From assembly GCF_001982635.1 (NCBI RefSeq), contig NZ_MKFI01000002.1:733313-797312 (forward strand): a DNA stretch of 64,000 bases, given 5' to 3'. The notes under the pieces are model-generated. The model was not told the DNA's origin, made no database searches, and was given only the letters and a program-made list of their open reading frames with translations. Within the stretch, counting starts at the first letter, position 1. Every line of letters starts with the position of its first letter. The stretch comes from Bradyrhizobium mercantei (GTDB lineage Bacteria; Pseudomonadota; Alphaproteobacteria; Rhizobiales; Xanthobacteraceae). The position numbers and the translations under genes are program-made. Of the stretch, positions 8,210-16,716 are shown piece by piece.

Positions 8210-10984
8210 ATGCGGCCTTCGCGACGCGAATTCGTGAAGTGGTTGTCGGCAGGCGGCATCTCGGTCAGCCTGTCGCATCTGGCGATCGCCAAGGAACCGG
8301 CGTTCGCGACCCGCGAGACGCTTCCCGGGCGCGGCCATTTCAATCCGGCGGCCAAGGGGGCCGGCCGCGTCGACGGCGTGGCCAAGGTCACCGGCGCAAA
8401 ACTCTACGCCTCCGACTTTCGCGCCGCCGACATGCCGGGCTGGCCCGCGACCACCTCGCACGCCATCCTGGTCCGCGCCAACGACGCCACGCATGTCTAT
8501 GCCGGGATGGACCTCGCCCGCCTCGATGGTCCGGCGAAGCCCTCGGTCGTCGTGACCGCTGCCGATCTCGACCGGATCGGCACAAGGGTGCCGGAGTTCT
8601 ACACCGGCGATCTGTTTTGCCCCGTCGGCAAAACCCCGATCTATCTCGGTCAGCCGGTCGCACTGTTGATCTTCGAGCAGTTCGACGCCTTCGACCGCGC
8701 GCGCCTTGCGCTGCGCGACGTCGGCTTCGTCAGGTTCGGCGACGAAACCGGTCCGGTGATCCTGCCGAACTATGGCGCGTATCGCTTCACCCGGGTGGCC
8801 GGCGCGACGCCTGATGTGCCCGACGTCTATTCGCCGATCCAGGCCGGCTGGGTTTCGCCGAGCCGGATCCAGAACGCGGCGCTGCCGGTCTGGCTGCCGC
8901 TCGCCAAGGAGACCAAGGCCGACTACGCCAAGGCCGCGACCCACGGCGAAGCGATCCGTGCCGAGCTCAGCAAGGACGATCCATCGCAGCTCGTGCTCTA
9001 CCGCGAGTTCGAGACCCAATCGGTCGATCCGATGTTCCTCGAACCGGAGAGCGGCCTCGCCTGGTACAGCGACAACAGCGGCAATCTCGAGCTGGTGCTC
9101 GGCGTGCAGTCGCCCTATGAGGCGACCGAGTCGATCGCCTTCATGCTCGGCAAGGCCCGCCCGCCGTTCCGCCCCTCGCACATCAACGCGCAGTTCGCCC
9201 ATGTCGGCGGCGGCTTCGGCGGCCGCGACCATACGCCGTTCGTGCTTTACGTGGCGCTGGCGGCGATGTTCTTGCCGGGACGGCCGGTGCGGCTGGCGCA
9301 GGACCGCTACCAGCAATTCCAGGGCGGCATCAAACGCCACCCGATCAAGATGCGCTCGCAGATCGGGATCGATCGCAAGAGCGGCAAGATCACGGCATTC
9401 GCCGCCGATCATGTGCTCGACGGCGGCGGCCTCGCCAATTTCTCCGCCAACGTCTCGGTGGTTGCCGCGACCGCCGCGATCGGCATCTACGACATCCCGA
9501 AGGTCGACGTCACCACCGTGGCGCTGCATTCGCGCGGCGTGACCGCCGGCTCGATGCGCGGCTACGGCACGCTGCAGACCATGACCGCGCTCGAAGTCCT
9601 GATCGATGAGGCGGCCAGCGAGCTCAAGGTCGATCCGATCGCATTCCGCCGCAACAATGCGTTGAAGCAGAACGGCCGGACCATGACCGGCAATCCCTAC
9701 ATCGTCTCGGTGCGCACATCAGACATCCTCGACAAGCTCGAGACACATCCGATCTGGCAGCAGCGCGCCGACTTCAAGCAGAAGGCGCCGGAAGGACGGC
9801 TGGTCGGCACCGGCCTCGCCTGCGTCACCAAGGATTACGGCTCGGGTGCGGATTGCTCGCTCGGCCGGGTCGAGATCGATCCCGAGGGACGGATCGCGAT
9901 CCACTGTGATCACGTCGAGATGGGCAATGGCGTCGGTACGGCGCTCGCCAACCGGGTCGCAGGCCATCTCGGCGGCATTGCCGAAGAGGTCGCGGTGTCC
10001 CGGGTCGACAGCTATGACGCGCTCGGGCTCATCACCTCCGGCGATCCCTACACGATGGATCAGAAGACCCAGGATCGCGCCGAGAAGAACCCGCGCTGGG
10101 TGCCCGCGATCAGCTCGGCGACCAGCGCCTCGATCGGCGCCCATGTCGGCACGCATTCCTCGGCCGAGGCGGCCCGCGTCATTTTCCGCTTCGGCCTGTG
10201 GCCGGCGGCGCTCGAGCTCTGGCACATCGGCAAGGCCGATCCCCGCGCCCGGCAATGGGATAAGGCACGCTGGCGGGACGGGCAGCTCGTGCTCGACGAT
10301 CTCGCGCCGCTGCCGTTGCCGCAGCTTGCCGCGACCGCGCATGCGCGCAGCTTCGTCACCGGCGCAATCGCGCACAGCTTCTCGCGCTGGGCCTGGTCGC
10401 GCGCGCGCTTCCCGCTGTTCGGCGAGCAGTACCGTGCCGAGATCGACGCGCTCGCTGTTCGCCGCGGCCGAAGCGAGTTCGAGCGGATCGACCGCGTTAG
10501 CGTGAAATTCCCGCCGACCGACAACAACCGGATCGGTACCGCCTACACCTCGATGTGCGGCACGCTGGTGCGCGTCGAGATCGAGCGTGCGACCGGCATC
10601 TTGCGCATCGCCAAGGCCTACAGCGTGTTCGAATGCGGCCAGGCGCTGGTGCCCGAGGTGGTGCTCGGCCAGTCGCATGGCGGCTTTGCCATGGGCGTCG
10701 GCTACGCGCTGCTCGAAACCCTGCCGCCGTTCGAAGGCGGCCCCGGCAACGGGCAGTGGAATCTCGGCCAGTATTTGATCGCGCGCGGCTCCGACCTGCC
10801 GCTGCACGATCTCGAGATCGAGATGCTGCCGCCGCTGACGCCGGACGAGCCGCCCAAGGGCATGGCCGAGGTGGTGATGATCCCGATCGTGCCGGCGCTG
10901 CTCAACGCCATCAACGATGCCACCGGCCACCGTTTCCGCTCATTGCCGGTGACATCAGCCCTGCTCAAGGGAGCGCTTGCGTGA
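8210..10984 (+). CDS. Molybdopterin-binding subunit of periplasmic xanthine dehydrogenase-family hydroxylase
   Basis: A 924-residue large subunit. The N terminus has a twin-arginine signal (SRREFVKWL), so the folded enzyme is exported. An aldehyde oxidase/xanthine dehydrogenase a/b hammerhead domain covers about residues 40-160 and the two molybdopterin-binding domains follow. The cofactor loop GGGFGGR is present and Glu887 in 'KGMAEVVMIP' sits where the catalytic base of the family is found. The substrate (aldehyde or N-heterocycle) cannot be deduced. ATG 8210 is chosen so the Tat motif is near the N terminus; ATG 8195 is an alternative. The stop overlaps the GTG start of the 2Fe-2S subunit. 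Confidence 0.9.
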   Translation: MRPSRREFVKWLSAGGISVSLSHLAIAKEPAFATRETLPGRGHFNPAAKGAGRVDGVAKVTGAKLYASDFRAADMPGWPATTSHAILVRANDATHVYAGMDLARLDGPAKPSVVVTAADLDRIGTRVPEFYTGDLFCPVGKTPIYLGQPVALLIFEQFDAFDRARLALRDVGFVRFGDETGPVILPNYGAYRFTRVAGATPDVPDVYSPIQAGWVSPSRIQNAALPVWLPLAKETKADYAKAATHGEAIRAELSKDDPSQLVLYREFETQSVDPMFLEPESGLAWYSDNSGNLELVLGVQSPYEATESIAFMLGKARPPFRPSHINAQFAHVGGGFGGRDHTPFVLYVALAAMFLPGRPVRLAQDRYQQFQGGIKRHPIKMRSQIGIDRKSGKITAFAADHVLDGGGLANFSANVSVVAATAAIGIYDIPKVDVTTVALHSRGVTAGSMRGYGTLQTMTALEVLIDEAASELKVDPIAFRRNNALKQNGRTMTGNPYIVSVRTSDILDKLETHPIWQQRADFKQKAPEGRLVGTGLACVTKDYGSGADCSLGRVEIDPEGRIAIHCDHVEMGNGVGTALANRVAGHLGGIAEEVAVSRVDSYDALGLITSGDPYTMDQKTQDRAEKNPRWVPAISSATSASIGAHVGTHSSAEAARVIFRFGLWPAALELWHIGKADPRARQWDKARWRDGQLVLDDLAPLPLPQLAATAHARSFVTGAIAHSFSRWAWSRARFPLFGEQYRAEIDALAVRRGRSEFERIDRVSVKFPPTDNNRIGTAYTSMCGTLVRVEIERATGILRIAKAYSVFECGQALVPEVVLGQSHGGFAMGVGYALLETLPPFEGGPGNGQWNLGQYLIARGSDLPLHDLEIEMLPPLTPDEPPKGMAEVVMIPIVPALLNAINDATGHRFRSLPVTSALLKGALA

Positions 10985-11505
10985 CGACGCTCAACCTCAC
11001 CATCAATGGCGAGAGGCACGGCCCGATCGAGGTCCGCGACGACCTCTCGATGAACGATTTCCTTCGGGAAATGCTCGGCATGACCGGCACCAAATTCGGC
11101 TGCGGCGCCGCGCAATGCCTGAGCTGCGCGGTGATCATCGATAACCCCGACGGCACCAGCTACACCACGCCGACCTGCATCGTGCCGGCGGCGAATTTCG
11201 ACGGCATGGCGATCCGCACCGTCGAGGGCCACGCCAAGGACGGCGAGCTCTCCGCGTTGCAGCGCGCCTTCATCGACCACTTCGCTTTCCAGTGCGGCTA
11301 TTGCACGGCCGGCTTCCTCAACGAGGGCCAGGTGCTGCTCGAACGGCTGGCGAAGGCGCCGGTGGCGCGGGACCAGCTCGAGACCGTGATTGCGGATGCG
11401 CTCGACGGCCATCTGTGCCGCTGCACCGGCTACATCAAATATCACCAGGCGGTGCGCGACGTGATCCTCGCCGATTCCAAACGCTATTTGACCGCCAACA
11501 AGTGA
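10981..11505 (+). CDS. 2Fe-2S subunit of molybdenum hydroxylase
   Basis: A 174-residue small subunit with two [2Fe-2S] clusters. The N-terminal ferredoxin domain has 'CGAAQCLSC' and the C-terminal helical domain has 'FQCGYC' and 'HLCRCTGY', giving the eight cysteines expected together with Cys after 'TPT'. It starts with GTG inside the stop region of the large subunit (GTGA overlap), which indicates translational coupling. It carries no signal peptide and is probably exported with the large subunit by the Tat system. It passes electrons from the molybdenum site towards the cytochrome encoded next; there is no FAD subunit gene here. Confidence 0.92.
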   Translation: MTTLNLTINGERHGPIEVRDDLSMNDFLREMLGMTGTKFGCGAAQCLSCAVIIDNPDGTSYTTPTCIVPAANFDGMAIRTVEGHAKDGELSALQRAFIDHFAFQCGYCTAGFLNEGQVLLERLAKAPVARDQLETVIADALDGHLCRCTGYIKYHQAVRDVILADSKRYLTANK

Positions 11506-11516
11506 GCCCGCGAGCA

Positions 11517-12134
11517 ATGCCATCGGAAACGCGGTTTCGGATCATTGCGGTGCTCACCGCGCTGGCGACCAGCCTGTGCGCCGGCTATGCGGCGTCGGAG
11601 AGCGCGAGCCACGCCCTCGCCTCGCCGGAAAGCTTTGCTGGGATCGAGAATGTCGAGCAGCGCTCCGCGGCGATCTTCACCGAGCTCGGCAAGGTCCTGA
11701 CCCATCCGCGCTGCACCAACTGCCATCCCGCCGGCGACAGCCCGCGCCAGGGCGACATCAGCCGCATGCACCAGCCGCCGGTCACGCGCGGCGCCGACGG
11801 CCACGGCACCAGCGCGATGCGCTGCTCGATCTGCCACCAGCACGCCAACTTCGATCCCGGCCGCGTGCCGGGCCACCCGGAATGGCATCTCGCACCGCGT
11901 GAGATGGCGTGGGCCGGCAAGACGGTCGGCGAGATCTGCGCGCAGATCCGGGATCCCGCGCGCAATGGCGGCCGCAAGGTCGAGGAGCTGATCGAGCATA
12001 TCGGCAAGGACACGCTGGTCGGCTGGGCCTGGCATCCGGGCTTCGGCCGCTCGCCGGCACCGGGCACGCAGGCGCAGGCCGGCGCGCTGGTCGAGGCCTG
12101 GGTGAAGACCGGCGCCGCCTGCCCGGCGCCGTGA
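11517..12134 (+). CDS. Di-heme c-type cytochrome, electron acceptor of the molybdenum hydroxylase
   Basis: A 205-residue secreted protein with a signal peptide (ITA-type hydrophobic core 'IIAVLTALATSLCAGYA') and two heme c attachment motifs, CTNCH and CSICH, about 40 residues apart. It begins 11 bases after the 2Fe-2S gene and is very likely in the same operon. In periplasmic IorAB-like enzymes a cytochrome c replaces the FAD subunit as electron acceptor; the arrangement here suggests the same path from molybdenum to 2Fe-2S to heme to the respiratory chain. This partnership is inferred from gene order. Confidence 0.85.
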   Translation: MPSETRFRIIAVLTALATSLCAGYAASESASHALASPESFAGIENVEQRSAAIFTELGKVLTHPRCTNCHPAGDSPRQGDISRMHQPPVTRGADGHGTSAMRCSICHQHANFDPGRVPGHPEWHLAPREMAWAGKTVGEICAQIRDPARNGGRKVEELIEHIGKDTLVGWAWHPGFGRSPAPGTQAQAGALVEAWVKTGAACPAP

Positions 12135-12183
12135 GCGCATGATCCGGAAAAGTGCGCAGCGGTTTTCCGATAAGACCATGCGC
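12135..12183. repeat. Palindromic intergenic repeat, family A, copy 1
   Basis: The outer arms GCGCATGATC and GACCATGCGC enclose an inner inverted repeat GGAAAA ... TTTTCC. The same element occurs at 20981-21027 and in altered form at 38400-38446 and 60350-60419. It begins at the stop of the cytochrome gene and could fold as a transcript-ending hairpin. Confidence 0.85.
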
Positions 12184-12202
12184 AAATAAAGAGCGCACAA
12201 AT

Positions 12203-12352
12203 TCAGTGGCGCTTGAAATACTGCACGTCGCGCTCGTGCTTCTCCGCCGCCGCGCGTGACTTGAAGGTGCCGAGATTGCGGCGCTTGCCGGTCTTCGGAT
12301 TGACCTTGCGGGAATACAGCCGGTACTCGCCGGAACGCAGTTTGCGGATCAT
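12203..12352 (-). CDS. Small conserved basic protein (49 aa)
   Basis: A short, strongly basic protein beginning MIRKLRSGEYRLYSRK and ending DVQYFKRH. I recognise this as a tiny protein widely conserved in proteobacteria with unknown function; the many Lys and Arg residues suggest nucleic-acid binding. ATG 12352 is chosen because GGCGAGG lies 8 bases upstream; an in-frame longer frame to 12385 lacks such a site. It is downstream of the Sel1 gene on the same strand. Confidence 0.75.
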   Translation of the reverse strand: MIRKLRSGEYRLYSRKVNPKTGKRRNLGTFKSRAAAEKHERDVQYFKRH

Positions 12353-12407
12353 GAGTTCGCCTCGCCAACACGTTTCGCAGCTCAACGAGATGCTGCGGCG
12401 AGCGTTC

Positions 12408-13226
12408 CTAGAAGCAGAGATTGGTCACCGGATTGCCGCGCTTGTCCTTGATGACGTACGGACAGCGGGCGCGCTCCAGCGCCTTCTTGGCATCCTCGTC
12501 GCCGAGCGCGGCCGCTCGCTCGTAGTAGGCTTTTGCGGCATCGCTATCCTTCGGCCCGCCGCGGCCGGCCTGCGAAAAGGCGCCCATCCGCTCCAGCGCG
12601 CCCGCATGGTTCTGTGCCGCCGCCTTCTCGAACAGCGCCCGCGCGCCGGCATCGTCCTGCGCGCCGCCCTTGCCCTCGGCCAGCATCATGCCGAGCTGGT
12701 ACTGCGCCTCCGCATTGGTCTCGGCCGACTTGGCGAGCAGTTCGCGCGCGCGTGCCGGATCAGCCGCCGCGCTGCCGCCGAGTGCGGCGAGATTGCTGAC
12801 GCCGCGCGCATTGCCGGCCTGCGCCGCGCGCTCGAACAATTTGCGCGCCTGCGCCTCGTCCTTGGCGACGCCGGTGCCGTTGCCGTAGAGCACGCCGAGC
12901 TCGACCATCGCCGATGTCGAGCCCTTGTCGGCGGCCTTGCGCCAGGCGCTTGCGGCTTCTCCGGTCTGCCGGTTGGCGGCATAGGCACGGCCGAGTTCAT
13001 ACATCGCGCGGCGCGATGATCTTGCCGCCACCGCGCAGTATTTGATCGCGGTCGCGACATCAGCCGACGCGATCTCGGACACACCCTTCACGTCGGCCGG
13101 CTTGTCGGGATCGGTGGGATCGGCGGCGAGCCGGTCGCACAGCACGAGGTCCGCCGATTGCGCGTGAACCAGCACGGGCGCGGCCAGCGCTGCGACGACG
13201 ATGATGGCTTGGAAGGGTTTGAACAT
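12408..13226 (-). CDS. Exported Sel1-repeat (tetratricopeptide-like) protein
   Basis: A 272-residue protein with a signal peptide (AIIVVAALAAPVLVHA) followed by several Sel1-like repeats of about 36 residues, each with the pattern A-x-x-x-L-G-x-x-Y/M (for example 'AMVELGVLYGNGTG' and 'AQYQLGMMLAEGKG'). Such solenoids mediate protein-protein contacts in the periplasm or cell surface. ATG 13226 places the signal peptide at the N terminus; a TTG at 13262 would add 12 residues. The partner is unknown. It lies 32 bases downstream of the ModA-like gene on the same strand. Confidence 0.8.
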   Translation of the reverse strand: MFKPFQAIIVVAALAAPVLVHAQSADLVLCDRLAADPTDPDKPADVKGVSEIASADVATAIKYCAVAARSSRRAMYELGRAYAANRQTGEAASAWRKAADKGSTSAMVELGVLYGNGTGVAKDEAQARKLFERAAQAGNARGVSNLAALGGSAAADPARARELLAKSAETNAEAQYQLGMMLAEGKGGAQDDAGARALFEKAAAQNHAGALERMGAFSQAGRGGPKDSDAAKAYYERAAALGDEDAKKALERARCPYVIKDKRGNPVTNLCF

Positions 13227-13258
13227 GGGCGGCAGGTTGCGTCGCGGGACGGGCAAAT

Positions 13259-13954
13259 TCAAGGCTCGAGCCCGGTCTCGCGCAGCACCGGCGCGACATC
13301 GGCGGATGAAAGGTAGCGCAGCAGATGATCCGCGGCCCCTGCGCGCTGCGCTGCCGTCATGCGGCCGGCGGAGAATACCGCCGGTGTCTGCAAATTCGGG
13401 GGAATTGGCCCGACGACCTCGATACCGTCGATCTGCTTCAGCTCGCTGATCTGCTGGATCGCAAGATCGGCTTCGCCGCTGACGAGCTTCGCCGCGGTGA
13501 AGCCCACCGGGATGATCACCGCGCGCGCGTTGATTTCGGCGGCGATGCCGAGCCGCTCGATCAGCCGCGCGAACAGGATGCCGCTGGCGCCGAGCCGCGA
13601 ATAGGCTACCGCGCGAGCACCGAGCAGTGCCGTCCGCAGCGCGGCTTCCGTTGCGATGTCGGGATGCGCCGCGCCCGCTTTGACCGCGACACCGACATAG
13701 GAGCGCGCGAGGTCGACGGCACTTTCCGGCGCAACGCGGCCCTCGCCGATCATCTCGTCGAGGCCTTCGCGGGTCAGGATCACAAGGTCGGCCCCCTCAC
13801 CGCCGCGCAGGCGTTCGAGCAATGCCAGCGTCGGTGCGAAGTCGGCATCGATCGCAACACCGCTCGTCGCCTGATAGGTCTCGGCAAGGCGCGCGACCGC
13901 GCCCTTCAGCGCCAGCGTCGAGAGCACGCGAACCGAATGGCCCATTCCGCTCAT
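13259..13954 (-). CDS. ModA-like substrate-binding domain protein without signal peptide
   Basis: A 231-residue periplasmic-binding-protein fold of the ModA/solute-binding type 2 kind: 'VLSTLALKGAVARLAETYQ' at the N terminus and 'SRLGASGILFARLIERLGI' in the middle are typical. Unlike transport proteins it has no signal peptide, so it appears cytoplasmic, and no ABC permease or ATPase is adjacent. ATG 13954 overlaps the stop of the GrlR-like gene (ATGA), so translation is coupled to it. It may sense rather than import a ligand such as an oxyanion; this is inference. Confidence 0.75.
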   Translation of the reverse strand: MSGMGHSVRVLSTLALKGAVARLAETYQATSGVAIDADFAPTLALLERLRGGEGADLVILTREGLDEMIGEGRVAPESAVDLARSYVGVAVKAGAAHPDIATEAALRTALLGARAVAYSRLGASGILFARLIERLGIAAEINARAVIIPVGFTAAKLVSGEADLAIQQISELKQIDGIEVVGPIPPNLQTPAVFSAGRMTAAQRAGAADHLLRYLSSADVAPVLRETGLEP

Positions 13955-14655
13955 GCCCGCCGCATCAGCTTGAGCGCGGCCGTGAGGCGCAGGCTGCGCT
14001 TGCCGGCAAGCGCGGTCGCCTCCAGCACGGCACCCTCCGCATCGCAAGTGCCGGCAAAGCCGATGCCGACCTCGTGGCCGCCGAAGATCGGGTTCTCGCC
14101 CATCGCCGAAGTGTGCTCCTGGTTGAGGATCTGGCCCTTCCAGCGGCCTTTCTCCGAGGTGTAGGTGCCGAGATAGTAGAAGTGCGCGTCGCCGCCAAGG
14201 ATGCGGCCGTGGTTCAGCAGCATCACCCCGGTGAGGCCGCCATCAACCCCATCGAGCACGCGGATTTGGATCGAATAGAGCCCGTTGATGACGCCGCCCT
14301 CGCCGACCCCGCCGGCTATCGGGATGTCCTCCTCAGTGATCGGTGTCATCACCGACTGGAACGGGACGCCCGGCAATTCCTTCAGCTCGCCCTTGAAACG
14401 GTAGAGATCGCCGTCCGGCCATCCCTTGGCGATCAGCGTCGCGTCATCGGTGCCGGCCATCGCGCGGTAGTTCGGATCGGGATTGTGACGGACGGTCTGG
14501 ATCTCGACCGCGACGTCGTCGCCGGCCTTCTCATAGGTACCGATATGGGCGAAGGCGGAATTGCCGCCGAGCATCTTGCCGTCGCCGACATACATCACGC
14601 TGCGGCCGACAGAGCCGCCCAGTTCGAACCGGACCTTGTAAAATCCCTCAAACAA
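13951..14655 (-). CDS. GrlR-like protein with two tandem domains (paralogue 2)
   Basis: A 234-residue protein of the same length and domain layout as the gene at 5989-6693, without a signal peptide. Conserved signatures are GGNSAFAHIGTY in the first half and GGDAHFYYLGTY plus 'FGGHEVGIGF' in the second. The start is TTG 14655, which corresponds to the GTG start of the paralogue. Its stop overlaps the start of the ModA-like gene. Resemblance to GrlR points to a small-ligand or protein-binding beta-barrel, but no target is evident. Confidence 0.7.
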   Translation of the reverse strand: MFEGFYKVRFELGGSVGRSVMYVGDGKMLGGNSAFAHIGTYEKAGDDVAVEIQTVRHNPDPNYRAMAGTDDATLIAKGWPDGDLYRFKGELKELPGVPFQSVMTPITEEDIPIAGGVGEGGVINGLYSIQIRVLDGVDGGLTGVMLLNHGRILGGDAHFYYLGTYTSEKGRWKGQILNQEHTSAMGENPIFGGHEVGIGFAGTCDAEGAVLEATALAGKRSLRLTAALKLMRRA

Positions 14656-14764
14656 GCGCCGCGTCCCCGGCAGCCAAGATGCAATCGTTATCTAGCGCGG
14701 TTCATAACGCCACGAAACCGCTTTCGGCGGAAGGCCGCCGGCAAAGACTGTCGCCAAAATGCAA

Positions 14765-14796
14765 GGGTCCGCCAAGGCAGTCGCCCTGGCGGACCC
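14765..14796 (-). terminator. Hairpin terminator of glnII
   Basis: A perfect 10-base inverted repeat, GGGTCCGCCA and TGGCGGACCC, separated by 12 bases, starts about 40 bases after the glnII stop. On the minus strand it is followed by TTGCATTTTGG, a weak T-rich tract. Confidence 0.7.
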
Positions 14797-14837
14797 GATT
14801 GCGGTACCGGATGGCTCATCCGGGTCCGGCTGGCTGC

Positions 14838-15872
14838 TTAGGCGGCAGCCTTGGCGCCAGTCGGAACCTCGGAGATCGTCTTCAGGATCTGCGAAGCGAT
14901 CTGGTAGGGGTCGCCCTGGGAGTTCGGGCGGCGGTCTTCCAGATAGCCCTTGTAGCCATTGTTGACAAAGGAGTGCGGCACGCGGATCGAGGCACCACGG
15001 TCAGCCACGCCATAGCTGAACTTGTTCCACGGCGCGGTCTCGTGCTTGCCGGTCAGACGCTTGTCGTTGTCCGGGCCGTAGACGGCGATGTGGTCCATCA
15101 GGTTCTTGTCGAAGGCCTTCATCAGGGCTTCGAAATAGTCCTTGCCGCCGACTTCGCGCATGTACTTGGTCGAGAAGTTGGCGTGCATGCCCGAGCCGTT
15201 CCAGTCGGTGTCGCCGAGCGGCTTGCAGTGGAATTCGATGTCGATGCCGTAGCTCTCGGTGAGACGCAGCATCAGATAGCGAGCCATCCACATCTGGTCA
15301 GCGGCGGTCTTGGAGCCCTTACCGAAGATCTGGAATTCCCACTGGCCCTTGGCCACTTCGGCGTTGATGCCTTCGTGGTTGATGCCGGCGGCGAGGCAGA
15401 GGTTGAGATGCTCTTCCACGATCTTGCGGGCGACGCTGCCGACGTTCGAATAGCCGACGCCGGTGTAGTACGGACCCTGCGGCGCGGGATAACCGGCCTC
15501 CGGGAAGCCGAGCGGACGGCCGTCCTTGTAGAAGAAATACTCCTGCTCGAAGCCGAACCAGGCGCCTTCGTCGTCCAGGATGGTGGCGCGCTTGTTCGAG
15601 ACATGCGGCGTCTTGCCGTCGGGCATCATGACTTCGCACATCACCAGCACGCCGTTCTCGCGCGCGGCGTCGGGATAGCAGGCGACCGGCTTCAGCACGC
15701 AGTCAGAGCTGTGGCCTTCAGCCTGCTGGGTGGACGAACCGTCAAAGCCCCACAGCGGAAGCTGTTCGAGGGTCGGGAACGACGCGAATTCCTTGATCTG
15801 CGTCTTACCGCGCAGGCTCGGCGTCGGCGTATATCCGTCGAGCCAGATATACTCGAGCTTGTACTTGGTCAT
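14838..15872 (-). CDS. glnII: Glutamine synthetase type II
   Basis: A 344-residue GSII, the short octameric eukaryote-like form typical of rhizobia, which joins ammonium to glutamate using ATP. It has 'WGFDGSSTQQAEGHSSD' (substrate and metal site), 'GFEQEYFFYKDG' (metal-binding glutamates), 'WEFQIF', 'NGSGMHANFST' and 'RGASIRVP'. Full length for the family. ATG 15872 is preceded by GAGAGG. In rhizobia this gene is induced by nitrogen limitation through NtrC and sigma-54, and the promoter at 15967-15981 fits. A divergent GstI-like gene, a known repressor of glnII in Rhizobium, lies upstream. Confidence 0.97.
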   Translation of the reverse strand: MTKYKLEYIWLDGYTPTPSLRGKTQIKEFASFPTLEQLPLWGFDGSSTQQAEGHSSDCVLKPVACYPDAARENGVLVMCEVMMPDGKTPHVSNKRATILDDEGAWFGFEQEYFFYKDGRPLGFPEAGYPAPQGPYYTGVGYSNVGSVARKIVEEHLNLCLAAGINHEGINAEVAKGQWEFQIFGKGSKTAADQMWMARYLMLRLTESYGIDIEFHCKPLGDTDWNGSGMHANFSTKYMREVGGKDYFEALMKAFDKNLMDHIAVYGPDNDKRLTGKHETAPWNKFSYGVADRGASIRVPHSFVNNGYKGYLEDRRPNSQGDPYQIASQILKTISEVPTGAKAAA

Positions 15873-15966
15873 TGAACCTCTCTGTTGATGATGCAAAACC
15901 GTGAGGAACCGAAAGCCAGTCGGCCGCCGCACGCGTACCCGGCCACCATCGGCCGGCTCTTACTAA

Positions 15967-15981
15967 GCAATTAAAATGCCA
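15967..15981 (-). promoter_or_regulatory. Sigma-54 (RpoN) promoter of glnII
   Basis: On the minus strand the bases read TGGCATTTTAATTGC, with the invariant GG and GC elements ten bases apart and the consensus TGGCA and TTGC halves. Transcription would begin about 12 bases downstream, near 15955, leaving a leader of about 83 bases before the glnII ATG. NtrC control of rhizobial glnII is established; NtrC sites were not identified by eye. Confidence 0.75.
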
Positions 15982-16411
15982 GTCGCTGCACCGCGGGACT
16001 GCCGAGCCTGCGGATGTCCACAGCGGACATCGCATTTTTAGCTGCGACATAGCAGCGCGGCTGGCATGCGCCGTGATCAGCCAAAATCTTCTCTCCGCCG
16101 CCTCCGCCGCCCGTTTCTGCAGCAAATTCGGCTACGGCACCTGCCGCCGATTAATGCGACGGCAGCGTCATGTGACAGTTCGTGTCCAACCGCCAGGCGC
16201 CCAGCAACTATCGCCGCGGCTCAAGCGTTAGTCAGCTACATCCTGCCTCACAGGAAGCAAACCCAGACTTGCCTACGAATTGGACAGATACTGACTATTT
16301 ATTGAGCACTTGCAGCCCGCCAGGCCCGGACCGATGTTGAAAGCACGGTAACCACACGCGAATGAGTCGGGCGCACCATGGAGGCTCGCTCCGGCCAAAG
16401 GAGACTTTGAC
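15982..16411. other. Intergenic region between divergent glnII and gstI
   Basis: About 430 bases with no supported gene. It should contain the activator sites for glnII and the promoter of the divergent GstI-like gene. The stretch around 16250-16310 is notably AT-richer than its surroundings. I found no clear NtrC dyad (TGCACC ... GGTGCA) and no convincing -35/-10 pair. Confidence 0.5.
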
Positions 16412-16612
16412 ATGATCACCACGGGCCAAAATCAGGGATCGGCAACGATCTATCAATTCCCGGCAGGGGGCCGCGCGGCTCTCGGCGGGCGCCGCTACGG
16501 CGAAGCGCGGTCAGCGCGCGACCTTGCCACTGAAGTCGAGACCTCGGCATGCAGCGAGAGCTGGTACCATCAGGCCGCGATCGATGACGCCAAGCCGAGC
16601 CGCGACCACTGA
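16412..16612 (+). CDS. gstI: GstI-like DUF2735 protein, probable glutamine synthetase II translation inhibitor
   Basis: A 66-residue protein with the DUF2735 signature 'ATIYQFPAGGRAALGG' near the N terminus and 'SWYHQAAIDDA' near the C terminus. DUF2735 includes GstI of Rhizobium leguminosarum, a small protein that blocks GSII synthesis and whose gene is divergent from glnII, exactly the arrangement here. ATG 16412 has an AAGGAG site upstream. A strong terminator follows at 16671. The assignment rests on the motif and position; inhibition in this organism is inference. Confidence 0.8.
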   Translation: MITTGQNQGSATIYQFPAGGRAALGGRRYGEARSARDLATEVETSACSESWYHQAAIDDAKPSRDH

Positions 16613-16670
16613 TGCCGAGGCAACAGAGAGGCATGACGCAAAAACGTCAGCAAGCAGCAGAGCAATAGAG

Positions 16671-16706
16671 AAGGGTCGAAACGAAGCGTTTCGGCCCTTT
16701 TTTCAT
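16671..16706 (+). terminator. Intrinsic terminator after gstI
   Basis: The stem AAGGGTCGAAACG / CGTTTCGGCCCTT with a 3-base loop is followed by a run of T. The strong hairpin and T tract make a clear rho-independent terminator. Confidence 0.85.
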
Positions 16707-16716
16707 GCCGGTCGTT

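Noticed and set aside
15880..15900. CACGGTTTTGC on the minus strand as a second sigma-54 site for glnII
   Set aside because: The GG element is absent and the spacing is one base short; the site at 15967-15981 fits better.
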